A stretch of 64,000 bases of DNA, from the NCBI RefSeq assembly GCF_045207785.1, contig NZ_CP108776.1:4464001-4528000 (forward strand), in the 5' to 3' direction. The notes under the pieces were generated by a model. The model searched no databases and was not told where the DNA came from. It saw nothing but the letters and a program-made list of their open reading frames with translations. The translations under genes were made by a program, and so were the position numbers. The stretch is from Embleya sp045207785. GTDB taxonomy: Bacteria > Actinomycetota > Actinomycetes > Streptomycetales > Streptomycetaceae. The stretch's first letter is position 1, and the number at the start of each line of letters is the position of its first letter. Shown here piece after piece: positions 46,580 through 55,934 of this stretch.

Positions 46580-47935
46580 ATGTTTCAGCTTGCCTGGCGG
46601 TCCCTGCGCCAACGCACCGGCGCGTTCGTCGCGAGTTTCCTCGCGATGTTCCTCGGCGCGGCGATCCTGATGTCCTTCGCGTCGATGCTCGACACGGCGG
46701 CCGGCGCGAACGTCGACTCCGCGAGCAAGGAGACGCTGTCCAACATGGGCACCATCGTCGGCGGGTGGGGCCTGCTGCTCGTGGTGTTCGCGGTCACCTC
46801 GACCCTGACGATGGCGGTCCGGCAACGGGCCGCGGAGACGGCGCTGCTCAAGAGCGTCGGCGCCACCCCGGCGCAGATCGGCCGGATGATCGTCGGCGAG
46901 ACGCTGATGCTCGCGGTCGTCGCCACGCTGGCCGCCGCGCCGGTCGGGGCGCTGGGCGGGAGTGCGCTCCTGGGTCTGCTCAAGGACACCGACCAGGTGG
47001 CGGGCGGGGTGGACTTCGCCTTCGCCGGCACGGCGATCGGGATGGGCTTCGGGATCACGATCGTGGCGTCCGTGCTCGCCGCGCTGCTGACGACCCGGCG
47101 GGCGACCCGGGTGCGGGTCGCGGCGGCGGCGAACGAGGCCGAGGTCGAGACCGGGCGGATGGGCCGGGCCAGGACGATCGGCGGCTGGGTCACGCTGACG
47201 GTGGCCGGTTCGCTCGCGGTCACCACCGCCACGGTGATGCACGGCAAGGGCAGTGACGCGATGCAGTCCGCGGGCTCGGCCTCGGTCTTCGCGTCGATCG
47301 CCCTCGCGCTCTTCTCGCCCTGGCTGATCCGCCGGGTCACCGCGCTGATCGCCGGACCGCTGGAGCGCCGCGGCGTGGTCGGCCACCTGGCCGTGAGCAA
47401 CCTGCGCCGGCGCACCAACCGGCTGGCGAGCGCGCTGATGCCGATCATCCTGTTCGTCGGGATCGGCACCGGGACGTTCTACCTCGTGGACATCGACAAC
47501 GCCGCGGTCGCGGCCGAGGGCATCGCCAAGACCAACGAACAGCGCAACATCGAGACGCTCAACTTCGTGGTCGTCGGCATGGTCGTGCTGTTCGCGTGCA
47601 TCCTGCTGATCAACACGCTGGTCGCGACGGTGACCCACCGGCGCCGCGAGTTCGCCCAGGCCCGGCTCGCCGGCGCCACCTCGCGCCAGGTGCTCGGTGT
47701 GGTCGCGGTCGAGAGCGCGGTACTCACCGTCTCCGGCGTCGTGTTCGGCAGCCTGGCCGGCCTCGCGACGATCCTGCCCTTCAACTACGCCCGCACCGAC
47801 ACCGCACTGCCGGACGTCGCGCCGTGGATCTGGCTGGGCTTCGCGGCGGTGGCCGCGGCGGTGACGCTGGTCGCCGCGCTCGGCACCGCACGGCGGAACG
47901 TGCGGGGCCAGGCGATCGAGGCGATCGCCGCCTGA
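46580..47935 (+). CDS. ABC transporter permease, FtsX/MacB-like
   Basis: A 451-aa membrane protein with eight or so hydrophobic segments and FtsX domains in each half (AVRQRAAETALLKSVGATPAQIGRMIVGE and the second-half equivalent THRRREFAQARLAGATSRQV). The N-terminus FQLAWRSLRQRTGAFVASFL is typical. GAAAGG precedes ATG 46580. It works with the ATPase encoded just upstream. A strong hairpin follows. Confidence 0.9.
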   Translation: MFQLAWRSLRQRTGAFVASFLAMFLGAAILMSFASMLDTAAGANVDSASKETLSNMGTIVGGWGLLLVVFAVTSTLTMAVRQRAAETALLKSVGATPAQIGRMIVGETLMLAVVATLAAAPVGALGGSALLGLLKDTDQVAGGVDFAFAGTAIGMGFGITIVASVLAALLTTRRATRVRVAAAANEAEVETGRMGRARTIGGWVTLTVAGSLAVTTATVMHGKGSDAMQSAGSASVFASIALALFSPWLIRRVTALIAGPLERRGVVGHLAVSNLRRRTNRLASALMPIILFVGIGTGTFYLVDIDNAAVAAEGIAKTNEQRNIETLNFVVVGMVVLFACILLINTLVATVTHRRREFAQARLAGATSRQVLGVVAVESAVLTVSGVVFGSLAGLATILPFNYARTDTALPDVAPWIWLGFAAVAAAVTLVAALGTARRNVRGQAIEAIAA

Positions 47936-47988
47936 CCGACGGCCGCGTGTGCGGCGGTGGTGGGGTCGGATGGGTGGGGTCGGATGTG

Positions 47989-48018
47989 CCGGGGCGGTCG
48001 CGAACGCGGCCGCCCCGG
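47989..48018. terminator. Bidirectional terminator
   Basis: A 9-bp stem CCGGGGCGG/CCGCCCCGG (47989-47997 with 48010-48018), continued after a mismatch by CGCG/CGCG around an AA loop, lies between the permease and the convergent SARP gene. Confidence 0.8.
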
Positions 48019-48029
48019 TTCGGCGTTCG

Positions 48030-51000
48030 TCAGGCCGTGCGGGCTTCCCGCACGGCCTCGTCGCGCGTCAGCGCGGCGCCTCGCCCGTACGCGGCGGCGT
48101 ACTCCGGCTCGGCCAGCAGTGCCCGGATCGTCGCCTCGGTCGCGGCCGTGTCGGGGTCGGCCCGGTTGCCGCCGTGTACCGCTGCCGCGGCACCGAGCAG
48201 CAGGGCGGCCCGCCGGCCGTCGCCCGCGAGCGCGGCCGCCTCGGCGAGCCCGAGTACGGCGGCAGCCGCGGCCGCGTAGGACGGCGGCCGCAACGCGGTC
48301 TCCAGCCCGGCCAGTTGCCGCTCGCGCGCGGTGGCGAGGTCGCCCTCCGCGGCCGCGATCCGACCCAGCCCGACGTGCGCGAGGGCCTGCGTCTCCGTGG
48401 ACCACACCGCGCTCTCGGCGCCGTACAACGCCTGGCGGTACAGCCGCGTCGCCGCCCCCGGATCGCCGGTCAGCCGGGCCACGTCGCCGAGACCGCGCAG
48501 GCTCTCCCGGACCTTCTCGGGCGCACCGGTGCGGCGCGCGAGCTCCTCGGCCCGGATGAACCCGGCCCGGGCCGACTCCGGCAAACCGGCGCGCAGGTCG
48601 AGGTCGGCGCGCAGGTTCAGGAAGTCGACCAGATCCTCGATCGAGCCCAGCTCGGCGGCGATGCGGATCGCCTCGTCGACCAACTCGCCCGCGCCCGCGG
48701 GGTCGCCGCGCCACTCGGCCACCTGCGCGAGCGGGTCGAGCACGTTCGCCAGCCCCCACCGATCACCCAGCAGCCGGAAGGCGTCGGCCGCGGCGGTGAG
48801 CGGCCCGGCCGCGGCCTCGGTCTCGCCGGAGAACAGCGTGGTGTACCCGGCGCCGAGCAGCCCGACGGCGCGGGCCCACGGGTCGTCGCCGACCTGCGCC
48901 GCGTGCGCCTCCAGGTCGGCCCGGTCGATGCCGCCGACGAGCGCCCACTGCACCATGAGCGCGGGGTGGCGCAGCGGACGGCGGATCCCCGACATGATCA
49001 CCGCGGACTCGTCCAACGCGGCTTCGAGCTCGGGGGCGTTCGCCGGCTCGGGGGCGGCCGCCGCGTTCACCACGCACAGCACGTACTCCTCGTCCAGCCC
49101 GGCCGGCGGCTCGGCCCGCACGGCGGCGAACAGTTCGGCGGAGCGGGCCGAGCACGCGCCGCGCCGGCCGCCCAGCCACCACGACCAGGTGAGCGCGGCG
49201 TGCAGGCGCAGCGCCAGGTCGGTGTCCGCGTGGATGGCCCAGCGCAACGCGGCGTCGGTGTTGGCGTGTTCGGCGGTCAGCCGGGCGAGCAGGGCGAGCT
49301 GATCGGGACCGCGCAGGCCCGGGTCGGCCTCGGCGGCCAGCGCCAGGAAGTACTCCGCGTGCGCGCGCCGCAGCCGGTCCTCCTCGCCGGCCTCGGCCAG
49401 CCGGGCGACGCCGAACGCGCGGATCGTCTCCAGCATCCGGAATCGGCCGCCGTCGTCGTCCGCGAGCGTGACGAGCGACTTCTCGGCGAGGCCGGCGAGC
49501 AGGTCGTCGGCCTCGTCCTCGGACACGCCGCACACCGCGGCGGCCGCGGCGAGGGTCGCGCCGCCGCCGAACACGGTGAGCCGGCGGGCCAGCGCGCGCT
49601 CGTCGGGGTCGAGCAGGTCCCAGCTCCACTCGACGACCGCGTGCAGGGTCCGGTGCCGGGGGGCCGCCGTGCGGCTGCCGCGCGAGAGCAGTCGGAACCG
49701 GTCGTCCAGGCGTGCGGCGACCTCGGCCACCGGCAGCGTGCGCAGCCGGGCCGCGGCCAGTTCGATCGCCAGCGGCAGTCCGTCGAGCGCGGCACAGATC
49801 CGGGCCACGTCGGGCGCGCTCTCGTGGGTGACCGCGAAGCCGGGGCGCACCGCCGCGGCCCGCTCGGCGAACAGCCGGACCGCCGGCGCCGCGCGCAACG
49901 CCTCGACGTCGGCGTCGGCGGCGGGCAGCGCGAGCTGCGCCACCGGGCACAGCGCCTCGCCGGTGATGCCCAGCGGTTCGCGGCTGGTGGCCAGCACGCG
50001 GACACCCGGACACATGTCGAGCACGCGGTGGGCGAGCGCCGCGGCGGCGTCCACGACGTGCTCGCAGTTGTCCAGGATCAGCAGCAGCCGGCGATCGGCG
50101 AGCACCGAGACGACCCGCTCGGTGGGATCGGCGTCGGCGGATCGCGCGCCCACGCCGGCGGCGCCCTCGCGGATGCCGACCGCGGTCGCGACCACGTGCG
50201 GCAGCGCCGCGTCGTCGGCGGCCCGGGCGAGGTCGACGAAGCACACCTCGTCGTCGGTCCGCGCGGCGGCCTCGATCGAGAGCCGGGTCTTGCCGGTGCC
50301 GCCGGGGCCGGTGAGGGTGACGAGTCGGGCGGTCGCGGCCAACGCGGTGAGCCGGGCGAGTTCGTCCTCGCGGCCGACGAAGCTGGTCAGCCGGCCGGGC
50401 GGCGGGGTGAACGTGAGGGTGGGCAGCGGCGGGGTGTCCGCCGGCGCGCGGGGGGCGGGTACGGCCGGGGTGAGCTCGGGGTCGCCGCGCAGCACGGCGA
50501 CGTGCACGGCGGCCAGCTCGGGGGAGGGGTCGGCGCCGAGCTCGTCGGCGAGCACCCGACGGACGTCCGCGTACACCTCGAGCGCCTCGGCTTGTCGGCC
50601 GGTCCCGTACAGCGCGCGCATCAGCAGGCCGCGCGGGCGTTCGCGCAGCGGATGCGCGGCGACCAGGACGCGCAGTTCCGGGATGACACCGCGCAGCGCG
50701 CCGATCGCGATCTCGGCCTCGACGTGGTCCTCGGTCGCGGCCACCCGCAGTTCCTCCAGGCGGGCCGCCCGGGCGTCGGCGTGCGGCACGTCGGCCAGTG
50801 CCGGCCCGCGCCACAACCCGACCGCCTCACCGAGCAGCGCGGCGGCACCGGCGTGCTCACCCGCCGCGAGCGCCTGCCGCCCGGTCCGCACCAGCCGCTC
50901 GAACCGGTGCGCGTCCACCGCCTCCGGATCGACCGCGACCCGGTAGCCGGTCGGATGGAACTCGACGAGCTCGTCGCCCCCGCCGAACTGCCGCAATCCC

Positions 51001-51215
51001 CGCCGCAACCGGGACACATGCGACTGCAACGCGTTGCCGGCCCCACCGGGCGGGTCCTCCCCGTACAACCCGTCGATCAGCCGCTCGGTGGGCACGATGT
51101 TCCCGGCGTCCAACAACAACAACGCCAACAACGCCCGCGCCCCGGGCCCCCCGACGGTCACCGGACTCCCGTCGGACAACCGCACTTCAACCGGTCCCAG
51201 GATGCCGAAGATCAT
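48030..51215 (-). CDS. Large SARP/AfsR-type regulator (BTAD + NB-ARC-like ATPase + TPR)
   Basis: A 1061-aa transcription factor. An OmpR-like winged HTH covers about 1-95 (MIFGILGPVEVRLSDGSPVT, SHVSRLRRGLRQFGG). The BTAD covers about 100-245 (LMRALYGTGRQAEALEVYAD, RRVLADELGADPSPEL). A STAND/NB-ARC-like ATPase has Walker A TGPGGTGKTRLS (about 292) and Walker B LLLILDNCEH. Helical TPR-like repeats fill the C-terminal 450 residues. Such proteins activate antibiotic or stress genes after sensing a ligand or partner. ATG 51215 gives the standard N-terminus. No biosynthetic cluster is adjacent, so the target may be distant. Confidence 0.92.
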   Translation of the reverse strand: MIFGILGPVEVRLSDGSPVTVGGPGARALLALLLLDAGNIVPTERLIDGLYGEDPPGGAGNALQSHVSRLRRGLRQFGGGDELVEFHPTGYRVAVDPEAVDAHRFERLVRTGRQALAAGEHAGAAALLGEAVGLWRGPALADVPHADARAARLEELRVAATEDHVEAEIAIGALRGVIPELRVLVAAHPLRERPRGLLMRALYGTGRQAEALEVYADVRRVLADELGADPSPELAAVHVAVLRGDPELTPAVPAPRAPADTPPLPTLTFTPPPGRLTSFVGREDELARLTALAATARLVTLTGPGGTGKTRLSIEAAARTDDEVCFVDLARAADDAALPHVVATAVGIREGAAGVGARSADADPTERVVSVLADRRLLLILDNCEHVVDAAAALAHRVLDMCPGVRVLATSREPLGITGEALCPVAQLALPAADADVEALRAAPAVRLFAERAAAVRPGFAVTHESAPDVARICAALDGLPLAIELAAARLRTLPVAEVAARLDDRFRLLSRGSRTAAPRHRTLHAVVEWSWDLLDPDERALARRLTVFGGGATLAAAAAVCGVSEDEADDLLAGLAEKSLVTLADDDGGRFRMLETIRAFGVARLAEAGEEDRLRRAHAEYFLALAAEADPGLRGPDQLALLARLTAEHANTDAALRWAIHADTDLALRLHAALTWSWWLGGRRGACSARSAELFAAVRAEPPAGLDEEYVLCVVNAAAAPEPANAPELEAALDESAVIMSGIRRPLRHPALMVQWALVGGIDRADLEAHAAQVGDDPWARAVGLLGAGYTTLFSGETEAAAGPLTAAADAFRLLGDRWGLANVLDPLAQVAEWRGDPAGAGELVDEAIRIAAELGSIEDLVDFLNLRADLDLRAGLPESARAGFIRAEELARRTGAPEKVRESLRGLGDVARLTGDPGAATRLYRQALYGAESAVWSTETQALAHVGLGRIAAAEGDLATARERQLAGLETALRPPSYAAAAAAVLGLAEAAALAGDGRRAALLLGAAAAVHGGNRADPDTAATEATIRALLAEPEYAAAYGRGAALTRDEAVREARTA

Positions 51216-51302
51216 TGCCCGATTATCCCCGCCCCGCCCGGGACCTGACGTCTCGTCATGACGATTCACCGGGCGCGAACCACGAGTCGGCGCCACAGAA
51301 GC

Positions 51303-51490
51303 ACGTGTCGCTGCGGCCGCTGGACGTGAGCGCGGCCACGCTGCGCAAGGCGGCACAGGCGGCGAGCGAGTTGGGCGACCAGTTGCGCCCGGCGACGACG
51401 GATCCGACCGGAACGGCCCTGGCCGCCGCGCGCGAGTTGGGGGCTGGGAGACGTCCGCCGCGTTGCGGCGGCCGGTGGATGTCCTTGACG
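51303..51490 (+). pseudogene. Remnant of a WXG100/ESX-associated-like helical protein
   Basis: From GTG 51303 the frame reads SLRPLDVSAATLRKAAQAAS, then ELGDQLRPATTDPTGTALAA, like the N-terminus of actinobacterial WXG100-related secreted proteins. After the G-run at 51439-51443 the sense continues in another frame as GWETSAALRR and then stops. A one-base deletion in the G-run would explain this. The family assignment is from general resemblance only. Confidence 0.35.
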
Positions 51491-51589
51491 TTTCGTTGTG
51501 GTTACTTGTTGTCGTGTTGTCGTGATCGTGCGCATGCGTGGGTTCGGCTCGGGTAGGCGAGGGACACCAGCCGACGTGAGGAGAGCAGC

Positions 51590-51877
51590 GTGACGGAACG
51601 GATCGACATGATGCGCGGGGCCCGCACCACGATGTGGACGCCCCCGGTGGACGGTGCGTGTACGGCCGAGGATCGGCGATTGTTCCTCGGCTACCCCGGT
51701 GAACCCGCCGTCGCCCGGCTCGCCCGCGAGGAGGACGCCAAGCGAGTCTGCGTGCGTTGTTCCGTCCTGCTCGAATGCCGTGCGAGCGCGTTGGCCGAGA
51801 CCAACCCGGTCGGCGTTCGCGGCGGTCTGACCCCCAACGAGCGCGGCGCCGTTCGTCGGCGCCGCGCCTATCACTGA
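51590..51877 (+). CDS. WhiB-family Fe-S transcriptional regulator
   Basis: A 95-aa protein with the WhiB pattern: Cys in GACTAEDRRLF (about 24), then CVRCSVLLEC giving a C-x2-C-x5-C set, and the GVRGGLTPNER turn before an Arg-rich DNA-binding tail. The four cysteines hold a redox-sensitive 4Fe-4S cluster. GTG 51590 has GAGGAG 6 bases upstream; ATG 51608 is an alternative. It is convergent with the MFS gene, 7 bases between stops. Confidence 0.93.
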   Translation: MTERIDMMRGARTTMWTPPVDGACTAEDRRLFLGYPGEPAVARLAREEDAKRVCVRCSVLLECRASALAETNPVGVRGGLTPNERGAVRRRRAYH

Positions 51878-51884
51878 CCTGCCG

Positions 51885-53939
51885 TCAGCTCACGTGTTTG
51901 TCGGCCTCGCCGACGATGTGGTCGTGCGGGGTGTCGGTGGTCAGTCCGGCCAGCTTGCGCAGCAGCGCGGTCAGTTCCTCGGACTGCTCGGGTGACCAGT
52001 CGGCCATCACCTCGGTGAGGAGTTGCCGGCGGGCCTCGACGAGCGCCTCCAGCGCCTCGTGGCCCTTGTCCGTCAGCACCATCGTGCCCTCGCCGAGGCG
52101 TTCGATGTGCCCGGAGAAGGTGAGTTCGTCGGCGTACCGACGGACCCGGTCCTGGGGTTCGTGGATTCGGACCGCGAGGTCGGGGATCGAGATCGGGCTC
52201 AGTTGGTCGAGTCGGACCAGCCCGTACGCGCACGGCACCGACAGATCCAGGCCCGCGCGCTCGATCATCCGTTCGTAGCGCGACCAGCCGTTCTCGCGGT
52301 GCACCATCTGCGCCATCGCGCGCTCGATCTCGTCCACCGAACTGCGCGCGGTCGGCGCCATCAGCGGGCCGGGCTCGCTCTCGCGGGTGGCCTGCCGCAG
52401 CGGGACCTCCTCGAGCAGGAACGACAGCGCGAACGCGAGCAGCACGAGGCACGACGCGACGAGGAACACCGTCTGGAGCGATTCGGCGTAGGCGTGGATG
52501 AAGCCGGTCTTGGACGCCGGCGGGAGCTTGTTCAGCTCGGCCGGGTTGATCGCGGACGAGTTGCCGGACGTGGTCCCCGGCGGTAGCCCCTCGCCGCGCT
52601 CGGCGGCCTCCTTCAGGTGCACCGTGAGCCGGTTGTTGAAGATCGTGCCGAAGATCGCCGCGCCGAACGAGCCGCCGATGGACCGGAAGAAGGTCGCCCC
52701 CGCGGTGGCCACGCCGAGGTCGGCGTAGGGCACGGAGTTCTGTACGGCGAGCACGATGACCTGGATGACCAGACCCAGGCCGATGCCGAAGACGAGCATG
52801 TACAGCGAGGACGCGGCGGTCGTGGTGAACTCGTCCATCCGCGACATCAGGAACATGCCGACCGCCATCACGGCGGTGCCGATGATCGGGTAGATCCTGT
52901 ACTTGCCGGTCCGGGTGATCAGTTGACCGCTGATGATCGAGGTGGCCAGCAGGCCGCCCATCATCGGCAGCAGCCGCAGTCCCGACTCGGTCGGCGTGGC
53001 CCCGTTGACCACCTGCATGAACAGGGGCAGGAAGCTCAGCCCGCCCATCATCACGAAGCCGACGATGAAGCCGATCCCCGCGGTCACCGAGAAGATCCGG
53101 TTGCGGAACAGGTGCAGCGGCAGGACCGGCTCCCGGGCCTGCTGCTCGACCGTGATGAAGGCGGCGATCAGGACGACGGCGGCGAGCCCGAGCCCGATGA
53201 TCTGCGCGGAGCCCCACGGGTAGGTGGTGCCACCGAACGTGCTGAGCAGGACCAGGCAGGTGGTGCCGGCGGCCAGGAGGGTGATGCCGAGGTAGTCGAT
53301 GCTCGGCCGGGTGTGCATCTCCTTGGTGTGCAGTGCGGCGGCGATCACCACGAGCGCGATCGCACCGATCGGCAGGTTGATGTAGAACACCCAGCGCCAG
53401 GTGAGGTGGTCCACGAAGAACCCGCCGAGCAGCGGTCCGGCCACCGAGGTAACGCCGAAGACCGCGCCGAACAGGCCCTGGTAGCGCCCGCGTTCGCGGG
53501 GCGGGACGACGTCGCCGATGATCGCCTGGGACAGCACCATCAGTCCGCCGCCGCCGAGCCCCTGGATCGCGCGGAAGGCGATCAATTGGTACATGTTCTG
53601 CGCGATGCCGCACAGCACCGAGCCGATCAGGAAGATGACGATCGACGCCTGGTAGAGCTTCTTGCGCCCGAACAGGTCGCCGAGCTTGCCCCACAGCGGC
53701 GTGCTCACCGTCGACGCGAGCAGGTACGCCGTGACCACCCACGAGAGGTGGTTGAGCCCGCCGAGGTCGCCGACGATGGTCGGCAGCGCGGTCGAGACGA
53801 TGGTCTGATCGAGCGCGGCGACCAGCATCCCGAGCATCAGCCCGGTCAGGATCAGGCCCAGCCGCGGCACCGGTTCGATCTTCGCGGCCGCACCGCTGCC
53901 TTCGGCGGTCCTGGCGTTTCTGCCGCGCGGCGCGCTCAT
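51885..53939 (-). CDS. DHA2 MFS exporter with fused C-terminal MarR-like domain
   Basis: A 684-aa protein. Residues about 25-520 are a 14-helix DHA2 exporter (AALDQTIVSTALPTIVGDL, GKLGDLFGRKKLY, AGPLLGGFFVDHL). The last 150 residues form a soluble domain like a MarR winged helix (DEIERAMAQMVHRENGWSRY, LVRLDQLSPISIPDLAVRI, then RRYADELTFSGHIERLGEGT, LTDKGHEALEALV). The DNA-binding-like part would sit in the cytoplasm. Whether it senses the drug, binds DNA from the membrane or only gates transport is unknown. No upstream regulator gene is nearby. Confidence 0.9.
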   Translation of the reverse strand: MSAPRGRNARTAEGSGAAAKIEPVPRLGLILTGLMLGMLVAALDQTIVSTALPTIVGDLGGLNHLSWVVTAYLLASTVSTPLWGKLGDLFGRKKLYQASIVIFLIGSVLCGIAQNMYQLIAFRAIQGLGGGGLMVLSQAIIGDVVPPRERGRYQGLFGAVFGVTSVAGPLLGGFFVDHLTWRWVFYINLPIGAIALVVIAAALHTKEMHTRPSIDYLGITLLAAGTTCLVLLSTFGGTTYPWGSAQIIGLGLAAVVLIAAFITVEQQAREPVLPLHLFRNRIFSVTAGIGFIVGFVMMGGLSFLPLFMQVVNGATPTESGLRLLPMMGGLLATSIISGQLITRTGKYRIYPIIGTAVMAVGMFLMSRMDEFTTTAASSLYMLVFGIGLGLVIQVIVLAVQNSVPYADLGVATAGATFFRSIGGSFGAAIFGTIFNNRLTVHLKEAAERGEGLPPGTTSGNSSAINPAELNKLPPASKTGFIHAYAESLQTVFLVASCLVLLAFALSFLLEEVPLRQATRESEPGPLMAPTARSSVDEIERAMAQMVHRENGWSRYERMIERAGLDLSVPCAYGLVRLDQLSPISIPDLAVRIHEPQDRVRRYADELTFSGHIERLGEGTMVLTDKGHEALEALVEARRQLLTEVMADWSPEQSEELTALLRKLAGLTTDTPHDHIVGEADKHVS

Positions 53940-54057
53940 CCCGGCCTCCTCGATCGATGATCAGGAGACCTATCCCCGTAAAGGGGTACAAAATCCGCGC
54001 CTATTCGTGGGTAAAGACGAGGGCTCGCGGCGACTCACCCGACGCCCCCCACGCAAA

Positions 54058-54116
54058 GAGTCGGCCCGGGGTGCGGGGTCGGGATTGCTCCCGACCCGTG
54101 CTCCCCGGGCCGACTC
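54058..54116 (-). terminator. Two-tier terminator after glpX
   Basis: A 14-bp outer stem (54058-54071 with 54103-54116) encloses a 9-bp inner stem (54076-54084 with 54089-54097, loop TTGC). It lies just beyond the glpX stop. Confidence 0.85.
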
Positions 54117-54163
54117 GTCGGCCCGACCGCGGAAGCCGAAACGGCGACCGCGACGGGACCTAC

Positions 54164-55195
54164 CTAGCTCGCGTGGTCGAAGTCGATGGCGCTGTAGGCG
54201 CGCAGCTTCGCGAGGCGGTGCTGGCTGTCGATCTGGCGGATCGTGCCGCTCTTGGAGCGCATCACCAGGGACGACGTGAGCGCCGTGCTGGAGCGGTAGC
54301 GCACTCCGCGCAGCAGTTCGCCGTCGGTGATGCCGGTGGCGACGAAGAAGACGTTGTCGCCGCGGACCAGGTCGTCGGTCAGCAGCACGCGCGACAGGTC
54401 GTGGCCCGCGTCGATGGCCTTGGCCCGCTCGGCGTCGTCCTTGGGCCACAGCCGGCCCTGGATGACGCCGCCCATGCACTTGATCGCGGCCGCGGCGATG
54501 ATGCCCTCGGGCGTACCGCCGATGCCCAGCAGCAGGTCGACGCCGGTGCCGTCCTTGGCCGCCATGATCGCGCCGGCCACGTCGCCGTCGGTGATGAACT
54601 TGATCCGGGCGCCCGCCTCGCGGATCTCCTTGACCATCGAGTCGTGCCGCGGTCGGTCCAGGATGCAGACCGTCACGTCCTCGACGGCGCTGTGCTTGGC
54701 CTTGGCCACGCGGCGGATGTTCTCCGCGATCGGCGCGGTCAGGTCGACCACGTCGGCGGCCTCGGGACCGGTGACCAGCTTCTCCATGTAGAACACGGCG
54801 GAGGGGTCGTACATGCTGCCGCGCTCGGACACGGCCATCACCGCGACCGCGTTGTTCATCCCCTTGGCGGTCAGCGTGGTGCCGTCCACCGGGTCGACCG
54901 CGACGTCGCACTCGGGCCCGGAGCCGTCGCCGACCCGCTCGCCGTTGAACAGCATCGGGGCGTCGTCCTTCTCGCCCTCGCCGATCACCACCACGCCGTT
55001 CATCGACACGGTGTGGATCAGACCGCGCATGGCCTTGACCGCCGCGCCGTCGGCGCCGTTCTTGTCGCCGCGACCGACCCAGCGACCGGCGGCCATGGCG
55101 GCGGCCTCGGTGACGCGGACGAGTTCGAGTGCGAGGTTGCGGTCCGGGGCTTCCGGAGCGACTTCGAGCTGCGGGGGTACAGATTGGTCCGTCAT
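54164..55195 (-). CDS. glpX: Fructose-1,6-bisphosphatase class II (GlpX)
   Basis: A 343-aa gluconeogenic enzyme hydrolysing fructose-1,6-bisphosphate. Metal and substrate motifs are GRGDKNGADGAAVKAMR, VIGEGEKDDAPML, DVAVDPVDGTTLTAKG, and the family block DRPRHDSMVKEIREAGARIK with GIGGTPEGIIAAAA. ATG 55195 has GGAAGG upstream. With pckG in the same window it supplies the gluconeogenic bypass steps. It is divergent from the DUF4245 gene, as in streptomycetes. Confidence 0.97.
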   Translation of the reverse strand: MTDQSVPPQLEVAPEAPDRNLALELVRVTEAAAMAAGRWVGRGDKNGADGAAVKAMRGLIHTVSMNGVVVIGEGEKDDAPMLFNGERVGDGSGPECDVAVDPVDGTTLTAKGMNNAVAVMAVSERGSMYDPSAVFYMEKLVTGPEAADVVDLTAPIAENIRRVAKAKHSAVEDVTVCILDRPRHDSMVKEIREAGARIKFITDGDVAGAIMAAKDGTGVDLLLGIGGTPEGIIAAAAIKCMGGVIQGRLWPKDDAERAKAIDAGHDLSRVLLTDDLVRGDNVFFVATGITDGELLRGVRYRSSTALTSSLVMRSKSGTIRQIDSQHRLAKLRAYSAIDFDHAS

Positions 55196-55334
55196 CTGGC
55201 GGGCCTTCCTGTAGGGGAACCGGTCCGTAACCACGAGGGGTGCCCTGATCCCCCGGGGCCGTGAGCCATCGGTGCGGGTGGCACGGCGATCGCGCGGCCC
55301 CGAGTCCGGACTGGTTCCAACGGGATTGCCCCGA

Positions 55335-55361
55335 TGTTATCGGTGAGCGGTGTTATCGGTG
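55335..55361. promoter_or_regulatory. Direct repeat of TGTTATCGGTG in the glpX/DUF4245 divergent region
   Basis: Two exact 11-bp copies (55335-55345 and 55351-55361) are offset by 16 bases, in an AT-richer patch between the divergent glpX and DUF4245 starts. They may be a regulator site or a promoter duplication. Confidence 0.45.
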
Positions 55362-55409
55362 CAGGTAGGCCGTGCAAATGGAATCCGTCGGCAGTGCGAC
55401 CATGTTCGG

Positions 55410-55934
55410 GTGGCGAGGAAGACTGGTCGGCAGACCGTTCGGGACATGATTATTTCCCTGGGAGCGTGTGGCCTCGTGGTCGGCGCGCTGTTCCTGGTGG
55501 CTCCGCACAGCGAAGGGGACCCGGTCAAGCGCGTCCCCTACGACCTGACCTTCCGTCAGGCGTCCCGTGTCTCGCCGTATCCCCTCGTGGCGCCGCAGGG
55601 CCTGAGCGACCGCTGGCGCGCCACCTCGGTGGACTTCAGCGGGTTCAACCCGAACGACACCCAGTGGCACATCGGCTTCATCAACCCGAACGACAAGTAC
55701 GCCGCGGTCGAGCAGAGCAACGGCTTCACCGACGAGCTCGTGCGCGACAAGGGCAAGCGCGGCAAGCCGATCGGCAACGTCGACGTGGCCGGCGAGCAGT
55801 GGAAGCAGTACGACGGGCCCAAGTACCGCTCCCTCGTCCGAGTCCGTGACGGCATCACCACCATGGTCACCGGCAACGCGACTTTCGAGGATTTGACCGT
55901 TCTCGCCGCATCGCTGCGACCGGTCACGGGTTGA
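55410..55934 (+). CDS. DUF4245 membrane-anchored protein
   Basis: A 174-aa actinobacterial protein with an N-terminal KTGRQTVRDMI segment, one TM (IISLGACGLVVGALFLVAP, about 14-32) and an extracytoplasmic domain (SDRWRATSVDFSGF, WHIGFINPNDKYAAVEQSNG, EQWKQYDGPKYRSLVR). Function is unknown; it is conserved next to glpX in the order. I chose GTG 55410, which gives the conserved ARKTGRQTVRDM start. Confidence 0.88.
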   Translation: MARKTGRQTVRDMIISLGACGLVVGALFLVAPHSEGDPVKRVPYDLTFRQASRVSPYPLVAPQGLSDRWRATSVDFSGFNPNDTQWHIGFINPNDKYAAVEQSNGFTDELVRDKGKRGKPIGNVDVAGEQWKQYDGPKYRSLVRVRDGITTMVTGNATFEDLTVLAASLRPVTG

